From the NCBI RefSeq assembly GCF_020740795.1, contig NC_067283.1:42831659-42895658 (forward strand): a stretch of DNA of 64,000 nt. Reading direction: 5' to 3'. A model generated the notes under the pieces. That model saw only the letters and a list, made by a program, of their open reading frames with translations. It was not told the DNA's origin and did not search any database. A program made the position numbers and the translations under genes. How positions within the stretch are numbered: the first letter of the stretch is position 1; each line of letters opens with the position of its first letter. This stretch comes from Apus apus. Lineage: Eukaryota; Chordata; Aves; Apodiformes; Apodidae. Below, piece by piece: positions 26,102-37,337 of the stretch.

Positions 26102-29100
26102 CTGTGAAAGTGAAAGGAACATATTATTTTAAAATGTACAAACTTTAACAGTATTCTAACATTGTTTGGAGAGATTTGCTGGACTGTTTGCATATGTTAA
26201 TAATGCTCATATATTAAGATCACAGTTCCTCCTTAAATCATTGGTTCCATTTAAATTAGAAGCAAATCAGAAATAATAATTCTAGCACATTTAAGGCAAA
26301 ACTTTTTACAGTTCTCATTCTCTTAATCAAGCCTGAACCATCCAATATGTTCTAAACAGCCCTTAATAGTAAAAATATATTAATTTTACTAGAAAGACAG
26401 GCTGAGAGAGCTGGGTTTGTTCAACCTGGAGAAGAGAAGGCTCTTCTGAGACCTTATAGTGGCCTTCCAGTACCTGAAGGGTCTACAGGAAAGCTGGGGA
26501 GGGGCTTATTTCACCAGAGAGGGCAGTGATAGGATGAGGGGTAATGGTTTTAAACTGAAAGAGGTTAGACATCAGGGAGAAATTCTTCACCATGAGGGTA
26601 GTAAGGCACTGGAGTACATTGCCTAGTGAGGTTGTTGATGCCCTCTCTCTAGAGCTGTTCAAGGACAGGCTGGATGAGGCTTGTGCAGCCTGGTCTAGGG
26701 TGAGGTGTCCCTGCCCATAGCAGGGAGGTTGGAACCTGATGATCCTTAAGCTCCCTTCCTACCTTAACCATTCTATGATTCTATGAAAAAGCAGTTATTA
26801 AAGAAGCATGGCAATGGTGGTATAGCAAAGTATTTATCCAAGAGATGCCTGCTGTTCAAGGGACTAAGGGAAGAAGAGTAACACATGGAAGATGAAGGAA
26901 GATAAGATCTGCAGAGCCTAAGCAAGTCCTTACCGGGTCAGCAAGGGTGGGATGAAATTACAGTTACTGACATTTCGTTATTAGTCATGGCAAGATAGCA
27001 ATAAGGAGAAGGTTGGTTTTAGCAGTTTCTTTCAAACAAAGCAACACATGCACTATTCTAACTTCTACCTAAATTTTACACAACTGGTTTGCCCCAAAGC
27101 AATTTGACAATAGTAAGTCTTAAATCAAAATAATTTTTGTTTTTCCAGCACCAGAAAAAAAGAACCTGAAAAACTTTCTACTCAAACCATTATGTTTGAA
27201 TGTATCAACGTCACAGAAGACAACTACACAAAAGCATGTCTCTCTAACAGCTTGTGCTGCCTTTGGTACAGAATTGTTTTGCTTTCTTTTCTAACTTATT
27301 TTTTGCCATTCAATAATAAAATCAAAATTTCATCTTTTAAACACACATATTCACAATTTCAAGGTTATTCTAAAGAAGTGCCAAACGAGTGAGGAATTAT
27401 GACATCCACAGCATCCCAAACTCTCTTCAGTGCCTTGCTTGGAGCCTTTTTATTGTTCCCTGAGAGATGCATGCCCTGTTCCTCTTCTAAGTATTTCTGT
27501 CACTGAGGAAACTGCTGCTCTTATTGCAGCCTTTGCCAGTCAGCATTCTCCATATATGCTTTATAATGCCTGGCAAAAGACGTGGTTTCTTGCTGACTTT
27601 GTGAGGGGGAGGCATTATGAAAGGACAATTGAGGAAAAAAGTAGGCATTTCAGAGACAGGGTATCAGAGAACGGGGGAAGCTGTGAGAGGAGTCAAAGTC
27701 AAAACAGTGACAGATGACAGGGAATAAATAATATGGAGCCTAGGCAGTGAAGTCTGAGGGACCCAGAAGCAAGCCACAACTGCTGGAGAGCTTCAAATGC
27801 ACACAGAGATTTCCAATCCTGAGGAATGCCTGCTCTTTGGATTTCTTGAATTCCTCAAGGCCTGAAATAGCTAATTCCTCCTGAAACATCTCAATGCACT
27901 TAATCCTGTTCCCTGCCCAACCTCATCCCTGCAAATTGAGTGAGGTTTAGAGGTTAGAGAAATTAACGTGCACAATAAATACAAAGTAAAATATGCAATT
28001 TTAAGACTTACATAGGCAGCATTTTCAGCAGCAGACCCAGAACTGGTCACAGCAAGCACTATTGACGCTATCAGAAAAAAGAAACTTATGGCTAGCATGG
28101 CCCAAAAATTCTGCAAATATAAAAAATTAAAAAAGAAAGTTATAGAATTGTAGATCTACTATCTGAAAAAGAACAAGCATCATAACAGCAGCTGAGTTAG
28201 TCTGCCAGTGAATTTATGCTTTGAAACTTTGATGCTAATGGGAGCTTCAGCAAATATATTTTACAGCTATATTCCAAAAACATTCAACATTATCAGCTAT
28301 TTAAAAGACTCTGCATTGTGCATTTCCCTGTTTTTGTCTTCTTTAAGTATTTAATTCTTTTTTGTCTAACTTCTTTCACAATCAAATTCAGGCTCAGGTG
28401 AACCATGCTAGCATGTAAGACATTTAGGAAGCCAGAAACCTGTAAGGAAACGTGCTCATTCAAATCTCTTGCTACACTCCCTTATCTGTACCTTCACATA
28501 AAAAAACCCTCTTGTTTGTTCTGAAGGCAATAGGAAGGGTCACTCATAAGCCACAATAATACTCTTACTGACTTTACAGAGCAACTTTGTGCCACTCCTT
28601 TATCTTCTGAAATATAAAAGCACAACTGTAACAAGTGAGATTATTACAAAAAATTACATAGGCTACACCCAGTAGGAAAACACACTAGGTAAACAGGCAA
28701 TTCACAAGTTATCACACTGGCAGTAAACTGTGTTCCATATACATACATACATTCACATACATAATACATACATTCAATGACTGTGCAGCAGTGCTAGTCT
28801 GCATGAAAGACTTTCACCAAGTCCTAAAAACCTGCAGGCAACCAACATGACAATTTTGGAAAAGCTGTCAATATAAAAGGCACTCCCAAAGCTGAGTCAT
28901 TTTTAAACTATAAACTACTTTAATCTAGCCTTTAAATAGAAAAGGAAATTTCATCCTGTGTAGCCTTTTTCTCCACAGTAGTCTTTAAGCACTTACAAGA
29001 AATTATTTGTTTAAAATAAAAAAGAATTTCCTCACCACTCTCTGTATTTTCTCTTCCCCAAATGTTTCATATACATCAGTGCAATACACAAACAGGATCA

Positions 29101-32100
29101 GGAGGCTCAAAAGAAAGGCACTGCAGCTTGTGAATTCAAAGAAGTAAAGTCCACTACAGTTGATACAATGTGCCACAATTTCTTCACAAATAACAGCCAG
29201 AAGAGAGAGAATCTGCAAACAAATAACATGCTTGAGTTGGATCAAGTCTCTAATCTTCAGCAAATAGACATCTCTGACATGAACATTAATAAACACAGCT
29301 GTAAGGAAAACCCTCAGTCTCCAATGGATCCAGTAAAATTCTGCATCACTTTTTAACAGACAGACATAATCACACAGTGACACCTAGTAGCTGGTCCATA
29401 AACTACACTCAGGTAAGCTGAGCACACACTGCTGAATGCAGGCTTCTGGAGGAAGATTCTCCCTTCGCGGTGCTGCGCGGTGGCCGGTTGGAAGCAGATG
29501 GGGCAGCGTCCCGAGCACACTGTGCGAGTGAAAACCCTGTTGCTTACAACTGCACTTCATGTTAAACGCCTTCGGGTTCAGGTCGGAGGGGGCAATGGGA
29601 TGTCACCGACACAGCCAGCCACCTCCCTGAAAATTCACAGCCAACATTACCTCCCTTGATAAACTTCAGGAGACAGTGCACGCAGCTAATAACTCATAGG
29701 CTTACGACCCAGTAATGACAGAAGCCCAGCTGTACTTGTGTTCTGGTTCTTTATCTCTCTCTCCTGGCTGGCTCGCAATTAAATGTTGTGGTCTGGGCCG
29801 AACACAACAACAAAGAGCAGCCCCATGGCTGCTGGCTCAACTGTCCCCCCCACACACACACTGGGATGAGGAGCACAAAGCTCATGGGTCGAGACAAAGG
29901 ACAAGGAGGGTTCTTCACCGATTTAGATCCTGGGCAAAACAGACTCAGTTTGGGGAAAAAAATAATAGTTTAATTTCACACTAATCACACCCAGGACACA
30001 GACAAGACAAAGAGCAGGGCTTACATATGTTACCCCACCCCTCCCTTCTTCCCAGGCCCAAATCCCTTTGTTCCCGGTTTCTCTCCCTCCTTCCCCCCAA
30101 CGGCACAGGGGGACAGGGGATGGGGTTTAGAGTCAGTTCACAGGCTGGTGGTTCCTGCTGCTCCTTCCTCCTCAGGAAGAAGGATTCCTTACAGTCCTCC
30201 CCTGCTTCCCCACGGGGTCCCTCCCATGGGAGAGTCCTCCATGAACCTCTCCTTCATGAGTCCTTCCCAGGAGGTCCGGAGCTGCTCCAGCCTGGGCTTC
30301 CCACAGAGTCACGGGCTCCTTCAGGAACAGCCAACAACCCTGGCACTGGGGTCTTCCAAAGCTGCATGATCAGAATCCACTGGCATCAAATCCACTGGCT
30401 ACAAAATCCAAGTCCACTGGCCAAGTTCACCCCTCCTGGCACATTCAGGGCATGTTCCACCACATTCCTCCACGAGGGGGGGTCAGCTCCTCCAGGGGGA
30501 CAGCTGCCATCTCACCATGGGTTGCAGGGAGACTTCTGCTTGGGCACCTTCTTCCCCTTCTTCCTCACCAACCACCAGCACCACTCTCCTTCCCCAGCAC
30601 AGCTCTTCTCCTTTAAGCGCTTCTCTGCTCAGATGTTATAGCTGTTCTTTTGTATGTTAATCGCTGAGACGCATCTATTGTCCCTCTAATGACTCCTTGG
30701 CTGAGTTCGGAGCAGGGGGAGCTTCTCAGCATCTTACCAGAACCACTCCTGGGGCCCTTCCCCTGCTACCAAAAAAACCACCAAACCAAACCAGAACAAC
30801 TTGTAGTTCACCTTCCTGCCACAGTATGCATTGAGGAAAACACGAGTTAAATCCTGTACAGTAAACACAGATCTTCTGTGCATTTTCTGCTATTTTATTG
30901 TACAAGAAAAAAATATTGCTTTATTTAAATGCTCTGTCATTGTGGCCACTTCTTGCTAGTTTCCTTCACCCCATAAAGTTGACACAGATCCTTGCAGCAA
31001 GGAGTTCACCACACTGAAACAAAACCATTAGTAGGAATCAGACTTGGTCATAAAATGGAGACCGATATAAGGATGAAGACCCTGTTTTTCATGACAGCAT
31101 TTGGGCACTAATGAGGTTGACATGTTCTCTAAAAAAAAGTAAAAAAAAAATAATCTAAAATTCAGAGCTGTTATTTTCTCAGTTATTAGAAACTGCAGAT
31201 GTTTCATCAACACCTTATTGTTTGGTTTCAGTTTTCTGACAGTAAACATAAGAACAGCAATTTAGCACGTGGGAAAACTTCCCCTGCTATGCCAGATCTC
31301 AGAAAGGCATTTCAAAGCATCGTGTTTTGAAAATCCTGCAATCATATAAAGTAAACAGGATCTCAGAAAGGGAAAGAACTCAAGCTGGGAAACTGCAGTA
31401 TTACTATCAGGCTTCCACATAACTTCCCTTCTCTCCCCCAGCAGCTGGCAAGGCAAACTTCTCAGCAGCCCCCGCACCTAAAACAGTGACTACAGTGGCT
31501 GTCTGAGGAATGTTTTGAACTCTGAGTTTCCAGTTTTGAAGGTTTGGTATTGGGTTTTGTTTGGGATTTTTTGCATTTCAAAATATGGGCTTACAGTTGC
31601 GTCCAATGACTTTCAATGTCACATTTTTGGAAGAAAAACGCCATGCACCAGTACAGGTTGGGGGCTGACCTGCTGGAGAGCAGTGTAGGTGAAAGGGACC
31701 TGGGGGTCATGGTAGACAGGAGGATGACCATGAGTCAGCAGTGTGCCCTTGTGGCTAAGAAGGCCAATGGCATCCTGGGGTGTATTAGAAAGGGTGTGGT
31801 TAGTAGGTCAAGAGAGGTTCTCCTCCCCCTCTATTCTGCATTGGTGAGGCCACATCTGGAATATTGTGTCCAGTTCTGGGCCCCTCAGTTCAACAAGGAC
31901 AGGGAAGTGCTTGAAAGAGTCCAGCGCAGAGCCACAAGGATGATTAAGGGAGTGGAACATCTCCCTTATGAGGAAAGGCTGAGGGAGCTGGGTCTCTTTA
32001 GTTTGGAGAAAAGGAGACTGAGGGGGGACCTCATCAATGTTTACAAATATGTAAAGGGTGAGTGTCAAGACGATGGAGTTAAGCTTTTTTCAGTGAAGAC

Positions 32101-35100
32101 CAGTGATAGGACAAGGGGTAATGGATACAAGTTGGAGCATAGGAGGTTTAAGATGAATATCAGGAAAAATTTTTTTACTGTAAGAGTGACAGAGCACTGG
32201 AACAGGCTGCCCAGAGAGGTTGTGGAGTCTCCTTCGCTGGAGACATTCAAAACCCGCCTGGATGCCTTCCTGTGTGATGTACTCTAGGTGACCCTGCTCT
32301 GGCAGGGGGGTTGGACTAGATGATCTTTCGAGGTCCCTTCCAACCCCTAGGATTCTATGATTCTATGATTCTATGATTTTTCACAAGGTCAGCTAAAGCG
32401 CGAGATACGTTTTCATGTGTAGTTCTAGCTCTTTTTATCAGTGCTGAAGACTGAATGCCATCGCATCGCCGGGGATGAAACTGAAGAGAAAGGAAATAAA
32501 CCTACCCTTAAAAGAATTTATAAGCCCAAATAACCACAGTGATTTAAATAACTGAAGAAATCCTCTCCACTGCAGGTACAAACAAGGAGGAAAAAAAAAT
32601 CCCACTCAAAGAGTAGCTATAAAGGGTTCAGTGTCAATTGAATGAGATTTACCAAGGGGAGACCTATGTGACACTCGTCCAAGTCAATATTCAGTTCTTT
32701 ATTAATAAGCTGAATAACAAAGTCAAGTACACAATTAAAAAAAGTGTTGGCTTGAACGATGTTAATTAGTGTATCTGCAGCACATTTATAAGCTGCCACG
32801 GAGATCTGCTTGGGTTTCTTAACTTGTTTCTTGGTATCACTATAAGAAACAAAAGGGATTGCTCTGTCGTAGTACTACAAAAAAAAAAAAAAAAGAATAG
32901 TTTTCAATACCACTAAAAGAGTAGTTCCTAACTTCAGTTAATATAGTTACAGCTATATAATACAGCAAGAACTTCTTTCTACTATTTTCCAGAAGATTAT
33001 AATATTTCTAATTCACTTGCACTTCAGTAACTTCCCACTATTAGGTACAGTATAAATCCATGAACTATTTTAAACAAGCCAGGAGATCCCACATTTTGTT
33101 CAGTTTTCCAAGAACTGTTTTGCTGGAGATCCACCTTCATCCATCAGTGTTAGTCCTGGGATGACTACAGACCTCTACAGACTTACATGAAGCAGCCAAA
33201 GCTCCTTCTGTTTTGTTTTTACATCTGCCTCCTCCACACCAACCCCATAGAGAATCCCTAGCAGCCCATGCCCAGAATATCACTACTGCTTTTTTTTGAA
33301 CCATCAACAGCAATTGGAGGGGGGCAGCTCTGTAGTTCCTCGTTTTCTTGAGAGCTAAACCTTCCAGGCAGGTTATCTCTTCACCCAAAGCCCAGGATAA
33401 CACCTGAAGACAAAAGCAGGCAGCCACCACCACCTTCCTTCCCTCTCACCCAGAGCCCTACACCACTGGAGATGCGGTGCCAGCGCTGGTGGGGAGGCAG
33501 AGGTCACCCAGCAGGTAGGTCAAGGAATGGTTGAGACCATGCACGGGCTGCAGAGAGGTGCACGGGGACACAAATAGGTTGGCACCAGGCTCACTGGTTC
33601 CTGCAGGAAAATCCACGCCTTGCTATATGCATGCACTGCTAGCTTTCGTGCACCTTATAAAGGGAAAAGTGTCACTGGAGATGCAATTTCCAACTTAAAA
33701 AAAAAAATTAAAATATTAGTCCTATCTGTCTGTATGCACAATAGAAATTAAACTTCTTCATCTGTCCCTGTTGTGGGTTAACCCCAGCAACCAAATAAGC
33801 ACAACAAAGCTATCTGCTCACCCTGGTGGGATGGAGGAGAGAATCAAAAGAGTAAAAGTGAGAAAAGTCCTGGGTTGAGATAAAGACAGTTTTATAGGTA
33901 AGGCAAAAGCTATGTGCACAAACAAAGCAAAACAAAGAACTAAATCACTCTTTCCCATCGGCAGGCAGGTGTTCAGCCAAGCTGGGCTCCATCACGCGTA
34001 ACGGTTACTTGGAAAGACAAACACCATCACTCCAAACATCCCCCCTTCCTCCTTTTCCCCCCAGATTTACATGGCTGAGCATGACATCCTATGGTATGGA
34101 ATATCCCTTGGGTCAGCTGGGATCAGCTGTCCCAGCTGTGTCCCCTCCCAACCCCTTGTGCACCCCCAGCTTACTTGCTGGTGGGTAGTGTGAGGAGCAG
34201 AAAAGGGTTTGGGCTCTGTGTGAGCACTGCTCAGCAGTAATTAAAGCATCTCTGCATTATCAACACTTTTCAGCACAAATCCAAAACACGGCCTTCCCCC
34301 ATGCTAGCTACTATGGAAAAAATAACTGTCCCCATCAAATCCAGCACATTCTCTTACCAGCAAGAAGTTACTCATTGATACCGACATTACTGTTACAAGT
34401 TCCTACAGAAGTGTCACATTTCTAAAGTAGATTTAATAAGTGAAAGGCTACAAAAGAATGCCATGAAAACAGAGCAGATCAATGAACTTTCTAACAGGCC
34501 TGTAAAGATGCTGAGCAGTGGTATTCCCAGTACAAAATCTTCTAAAACAGATGGATGCACATATTAGCTCTGTAAGTCTCCACAATCAGAGCTACTACAG
34601 GAAGTGAACAGCTCAGAAAATGAGCAGAGGTTTAAGACTGAATTACAACTTTCCTTTCCAGTTGGAGCATTCGGGTTGAAGTCAAGCAATAGTTGATGAC
34701 AAGTATTTCTGCTTGAGAATTCATTTCTACCTCAGTCTTGGCACAACATGTGGTATGCCATTTACCTTTGTGCAGAATTTCAACAACAAAAACATTCCAT
34801 CTACGTATTAAATATATATACATATAAACACGTGCAATAAGCATGCCCCCCAGCATCCTTTTAGCAGTTACATTTTCATTATTTGCCTAAAAAACTTTAA
34901 GAAATAGACTAAGATCAGAGTGTATGCCATTATTCCGCAGACAAAAAGCATTTCTAAGGTCTGCAAATCAGTTTTCTGAATGTGACTTCACAGTATGTTG
35001 TCAAATACTTGATCACTTCTGTAATGAAGACGGCTGATTTCTGAGCACAATACCCTGTTCAGCAGCTCACATGTTTATAGATGGGTAATCTCAGTAACAA

Positions 35101-37313
35101 CCACTATTGTAACACATGGATAATAGATGTTAATGATCATCACCATCACTGACATTGCCAAAAATCAATGCTTCCCAAATCAGGGACAATTTTCTTACTG
35201 CAGATACTGAGGCTTCCACCTTCAGGAGTTTCTAGGACTTGTTTAAAACATTTTGACCAATAACTCAAAGATCTGTGCATTTTGATAAAGGGATACAAAA
35301 AGGGAGGGCATAAATCTTGGAAACTAAGAGAGTAAATGACTAACTCTTGCTGAAGGAAAGGTACAGGCCATAAACTACTAATTCTTTAGAAGAGTATCAA
35401 GCGGCTATCCATCCTGTTCAAGATAATAATAGTTTTCCTTTTTACACCTAGAAAGCCTTTAAATGAAAGCTTCTGTTCAGATACACAGTGTAAGACTTTG
35501 ATACACTGGTAAATTTGCATATGTACTAGTTTATTTGAGTTGGTGAACTGACTTATATAAATGATCTGCTTGTCTGGGAGCAAGAGCCAGTGGATCTAGA
35601 TTTATTGATCTCCAGTAGATGAAGTAGAAATTGGTGTCCTATCACATTTATTTATTTAAAGCATTCTTGGGTGTGACTTTTTAAAACACTCTTAGAAAAC
35701 ATTACTTTTGGCAGCTTTGCCTTTACCAGCACTCAAGGATCTTATGTTTCTTGTTGAGGGTTTTAACTGCGTGGGACAAAGTTTAAAAACCAATGTTCTC
35801 TTTCTGAAAGGGTGAAGTAATGAGAAAGGGCTGGAAATCACCTACGATTCCTGTAAGCATGAGATATCTGCCAAAAAGGCCACTCTGCTGGCTGCAAAAA
35901 GTACCCTGACACACATTTACAGTCAGCTGCCCTTTCCCACTGTCGGTTTCACTACTTCCCTGCCAGTACTTCAGAATGATGCTCCTCATGTCCTTATCAG
36001 CCCAGTCACACTGGCACAGTTTGGAAGAGCCCACAGCTGCACGCAGAACAAACTGGAGTCTGAAACGGGTGCCCAACAACTGAAAGCATTCAGGAATGAC
36101 ATTACGTGTCACAAAAAGCAAGCAGAAGATAAGCCTTTTATTTCCTGGTGAGCACAGGACTGCTCAACACAGAGTGTTGGCGATACCTCACGTACTAGGT
36201 CACCACCAACACCGCACTTTTCTGATGCAATTTTCTACCACAAGTCACGGGAGAAATGAGTCCCTCATTATAGCACTGGCAGTGCAGCGCGATCAGCTTA
36301 GAAATGGGCTGCAGGGGCGGCAGGAGAGGGAGCTCCAGATCTGATGCCCCAGCAAACCCTTCTCAGTTCTACTGCCCTACCCTGAGGTTCAACCAAAGGC
36401 TTTTACTCTCCTGCTTTCATCCAACACGGCCCTCAATACTAAGTTTCCTGTGAGGTTTCCCTCTGGTATTAAACAGTAAGGACAGCAGGCAGCTGAAGCG
36501 CAGCGGCCAGAGCCCCGAGCCTCGTTCCGCGCCGCGCACACAACCCTCAGGTCTCGGCACCGCTCCTGTAGCTAGAACCAGAAAACAGAACAAGGCTGTT
36601 ACCTCCCCACCACAAAGATGACCCACATCTGCGGAGACGACGGCATTGTTAGACACCTTTCCAGCTGAGGTACAACTCTGGGCTGCTTTAGTCACCTACA
36701 GCAAAGCCGGGCGTTGCTACGCCTGAGGCCGGGCTCCCTGACCGGCAGCAGGAACTCCCCCGAAAGCCCCTGTGCCACCACCTCCCCCAGCCCGCGCTTT
36801 GCCAGAGCGGAGAGTTCCATCTCCAAGCGGCGGAGGGAGGGTTGCCCACCCTAGAGCCCGAGGTCCCCGGAACAGGCTGACGCCTGTACCGGAGCTGCCC
36901 TCCTGGAAGCCAGGAGCCCGGCGCAGCAGCTGCGGACACGTCGGGCAGGGTCCGGCCGGAGCCGCCGCCCCCCCGGGGCTCTGTCCCGGGCACCCGGGCG
37001 CGGCCACCGCGGGGAAACTTCCAGCTTCTCCTCGCCTCCCCAGGCAGCCGTCCTGCCCGCGGGTGCTCGCTCCGGACCGCGGCCCCGGCGGCGGCAGGGA
37101 CAGGGCCCTGGCTGGGGCTGAGGGCGGGCGGGAGGTCGGACAGACAGACAGACAGACAGACAGACGGACGGACGGACGGGAGGGACTCACGGCCTGCAGC
37201 GCCTTGGCCGGCAGCCGCCAGCCGCGCAGGTGCCGCAGGGAGCAGCCCCAGGGGCGGCGGGGCGGCTTGGCCTGCGGCTCGGTGGTCGGGTTGTAGACGG
37301 CGCCGTTCTCCAT
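25952..37313 (-). CDS. CMTM6: CMTM6, CKLF-like MARVEL transmembrane protein 6 (complete)
   Basis: This gene encodes a four-pass MARVEL protein of the plasma membrane and recycling endosomes. In mammals it binds PD-L1 and protects it from lysosomal degradation. Four exons join in frame (37191-37313, 29036-29212, 28012-28110, 25952-26101) to give 182 residues; human has 183. The start [12 protein letters not shown] matches the human N-terminus as recalled (MENGAVYSPTTE). TM1 is around [15 protein letters not shown], and TM2 follows [13 protein letters not shown] and continues through [14 protein letters not shown]3 is [12 protein letters not shown] and TM4 is around [14 protein letters not shown]. 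The hydrophilic tail begins [15 protein letters not shown] and ends NQPLNKQS. The ICEE and GLYFFEF blocks identify CMTM6 rather than other CMTMs. All splice sites are GT-AG. It is transcribed toward CMTM7 and away from a CpG-island promoter. Confidence 0.96.
26102..28011 (-). other. CMTM6: CMTM6 intron 3
   Basis: This intron is about 1.9 kb and contains a CR1 fragment at 26391-26786 on the opposite strand. The rest has no recognisable element. A 95-codon open frame at 27430-27717 (+) has no family resemblance. Confidence 0.9.
26391..26786 (+). mobile_element. CR1 LINE 3' end, non-coding remnant
   Basis: About 395 bases follow the end of CR1 from 'aggctgagagagctgggt' through 'cctggagaagagaaggct' and 'ctggatgaggcttgtgca', ending in two ATTCTATG units at 26770-26786. 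Stops interrupt the frame. It lies antisense to CMTM6 in intron 3. Confidence 0.95.
28012..28110 (-). CDS. CMTM6: CMTM6 exon 3
   Basis: The exon has 33 codons, phase 0 to 0, acceptor tatttgcag and donor tatgtaagt on the minus strand. It encodes [10 protein letters not shown], then TM3, then the extracellular loop [12 protein letters not shown]. Confidence 0.95.
28111..29035 (-). other. CMTM6: CMTM6 intron 2
   Basis: This intron is about 0.9 kb and AT-rich. It contains a short imperfect ACAT repeat at about 28738-28772. Nothing else is recognisable. Confidence 0.9.
28738..28772. repeat. Imperfect (ACAT)n microsatellite
   Basis: Units of ACAT are interrupted by TTCACATAC and similar, in CMTM6 intron 2. 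Confidence 0.7.
29036..29212 (-). CDS. CMTM6: CMTM6 exon 2
   Basis: The exon has 59 codons, phase 0 to 0, acceptor gtttgcag and donor gtggtgagg on the minus strand. It encodes TM1, the loop with HCINCSG, and TM2. It contains no methionine codon, so a transcript starting just upstream could not begin translation here. Confidence 0.95.
29457..29625. promoter_or_regulatory. Intronic CpG-rich patch
   Basis: About a dozen CpG dinucleotides are packed in roughly 170 bases (for example ttcgcggtgctgcgcggtgg near 29464), inside an AT-rich intron with few CpGs. It starts about 245 bases upstream of CMTM6 exon 2 and ends about 110 bases short of an LTR. It may be a small regulatory element or the remnant of an unrecognised insertion. 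Confidence 0.45.
29734..29738. repeat. 5-bp target-site duplication, left copy
   Basis: ACTTG directly abuts the LTR end at 29739 and matches the copy at 30799-30803. Confidence 0.9.
29739..30798 (-). mobile_element. Solo LTR of an avian endogenous retrovirus (ERVL-like)
   Basis: The 1060-bp element is bounded by an inverted terminal repeat of 10 bases (TGTTCTGGTT / AACCAGAACA) with TG...CA ends. It is flanked by a perfect 5-bp target duplication ACTTG at 29734-29738 and 30799-30803. Read on the minus strand it has an ATTAAA signal (at 29969-29974) followed by a GT-rich stretch, as expected of R/U5. A 5-bp duplication fits ERVL-type integration. No internal gag or pol region is present, so this is an LTR left by recombination. 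It lies in CMTM6 intron 1 in the gene's own orientation. Open frames of 73 and 204 codons within it on the + strand are not genes. Confidence 0.92.
30799..30803. repeat. 5-bp target-site duplication, right copy
   Basis: ACTTG directly abuts the LTR end at 30798 and matches 29734-29738. Confidence 0.9.
31640..32378 (+). mobile_element. CR1 LINE, 5'-truncated, with open ORF2 tail
   Basis: This fragment of about 740 bases ends in three ATTCTATG units at 32351-32378. Its reading frame is open to the natural ORF2 stop at 32285-32287 and encodes about 210 residues of the C-terminal end of the CR1 reverse transcriptase. Typical blocks are [55 protein letters not shown] and [18 protein letters not shown]. 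The catalytic part of the transcriptase and the endonuclease are absent, so it cannot move by itself. The intact frame and good tail point to a relatively young copy. It lies antisense to CMTM6 in intron 1. Confidence 0.95.
32879..32894. repeat. Poly-A tract
   Basis: A run of about 16 A bases in CMTM6 intron 1; no mobile element is recognised directly beside it. Confidence 0.8.
33769..34348 (-). mobile_element. Solo LTR, older avian endogenous retrovirus type
   Basis: On the minus strand the element begins TGTGCTGGATTTGATGG and ends AACCCACAACA. It contains the words ATATTCCATACCATAGG, ATGTCATGCTCAGCC, ACTGTCTTTATCTCAACCC and TTGTGCTTATTTGGTTG. I recognise these as the order of motifs in a widespread bird LTR (promoter region, then polyadenylation region, then U5). 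No target duplication could be matched, and the sequence has drifted from the usual form, so the copy is older than the one at 29739-30798. The exact ends are uncertain by a few bases. Confidence 0.8.
37137..37176. repeat. Tetranucleotide repeat (CGGA)1(CAGA)6(CGGA)3
   Basis: Ten head-to-tail 4-bp units lie just inside CMTM6 intron 1, the nearest about 13 bases from the exon 1 splice donor (donor GT at 37189-37190, minus strand). On the sense strand it is a CCGT/CTGT pyrimidine-rich repeat. The mix of CGGA and CAGA units fits CpG decay within an original CGGA array. Confidence 0.95.
37191..37313 (-). CDS. CMTM6: CMTM6 exon 1
   Basis: The exon has 41 codons. It starts at the ATG at 37311-37313 (context GCGGCCATGG, a strong Kozak match) and ends at the donor gccgtgagtcc. 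It encodes the hydrophilic cytoplasmic N-terminus from [12 protein letters not shown] to [10 protein letters not shown]. The match of the first 12 residues to mammalian CMTM6 fixes this start. Confidence 0.95.
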
Positions 37314-37337
37314 GGCCGCGCCGGCTGCCGGCTGGGG

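Larger units (their letters stand above)
29213..37190 (-). other. CMTM6: CMTM6 intron 1
   Basis: This intron is about 8 kb. It contains a CpG-rich patch (29457-29625), a solo LTR with target-site duplication (29739-30798), a CR1 (31640-32378), a second solo LTR (33769-34348) and the inner part of the CpG island (from about 36480). No other exon was found. Confidence 0.9.

Noticed and set aside
28738-28772. ACAT-rich repeat considered as a regulatory array
   Set aside because: It is short, imperfect and AT-rich, with no sign beyond an ordinary microsatellite.
30027-30641. Open frame of 204 codons on the + strand
   Set aside because: It lies wholly inside the solo LTR, on its antisense strand. 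The composition is low-complexity Pro/Ser and no domain is seen.
31616-32287. Open frame of 223 codons considered as a host gene
   Set aside because: It is the C-terminal end of CR1 ORF2 with the CR1 tail following directly, so it is listed as a mobile element.
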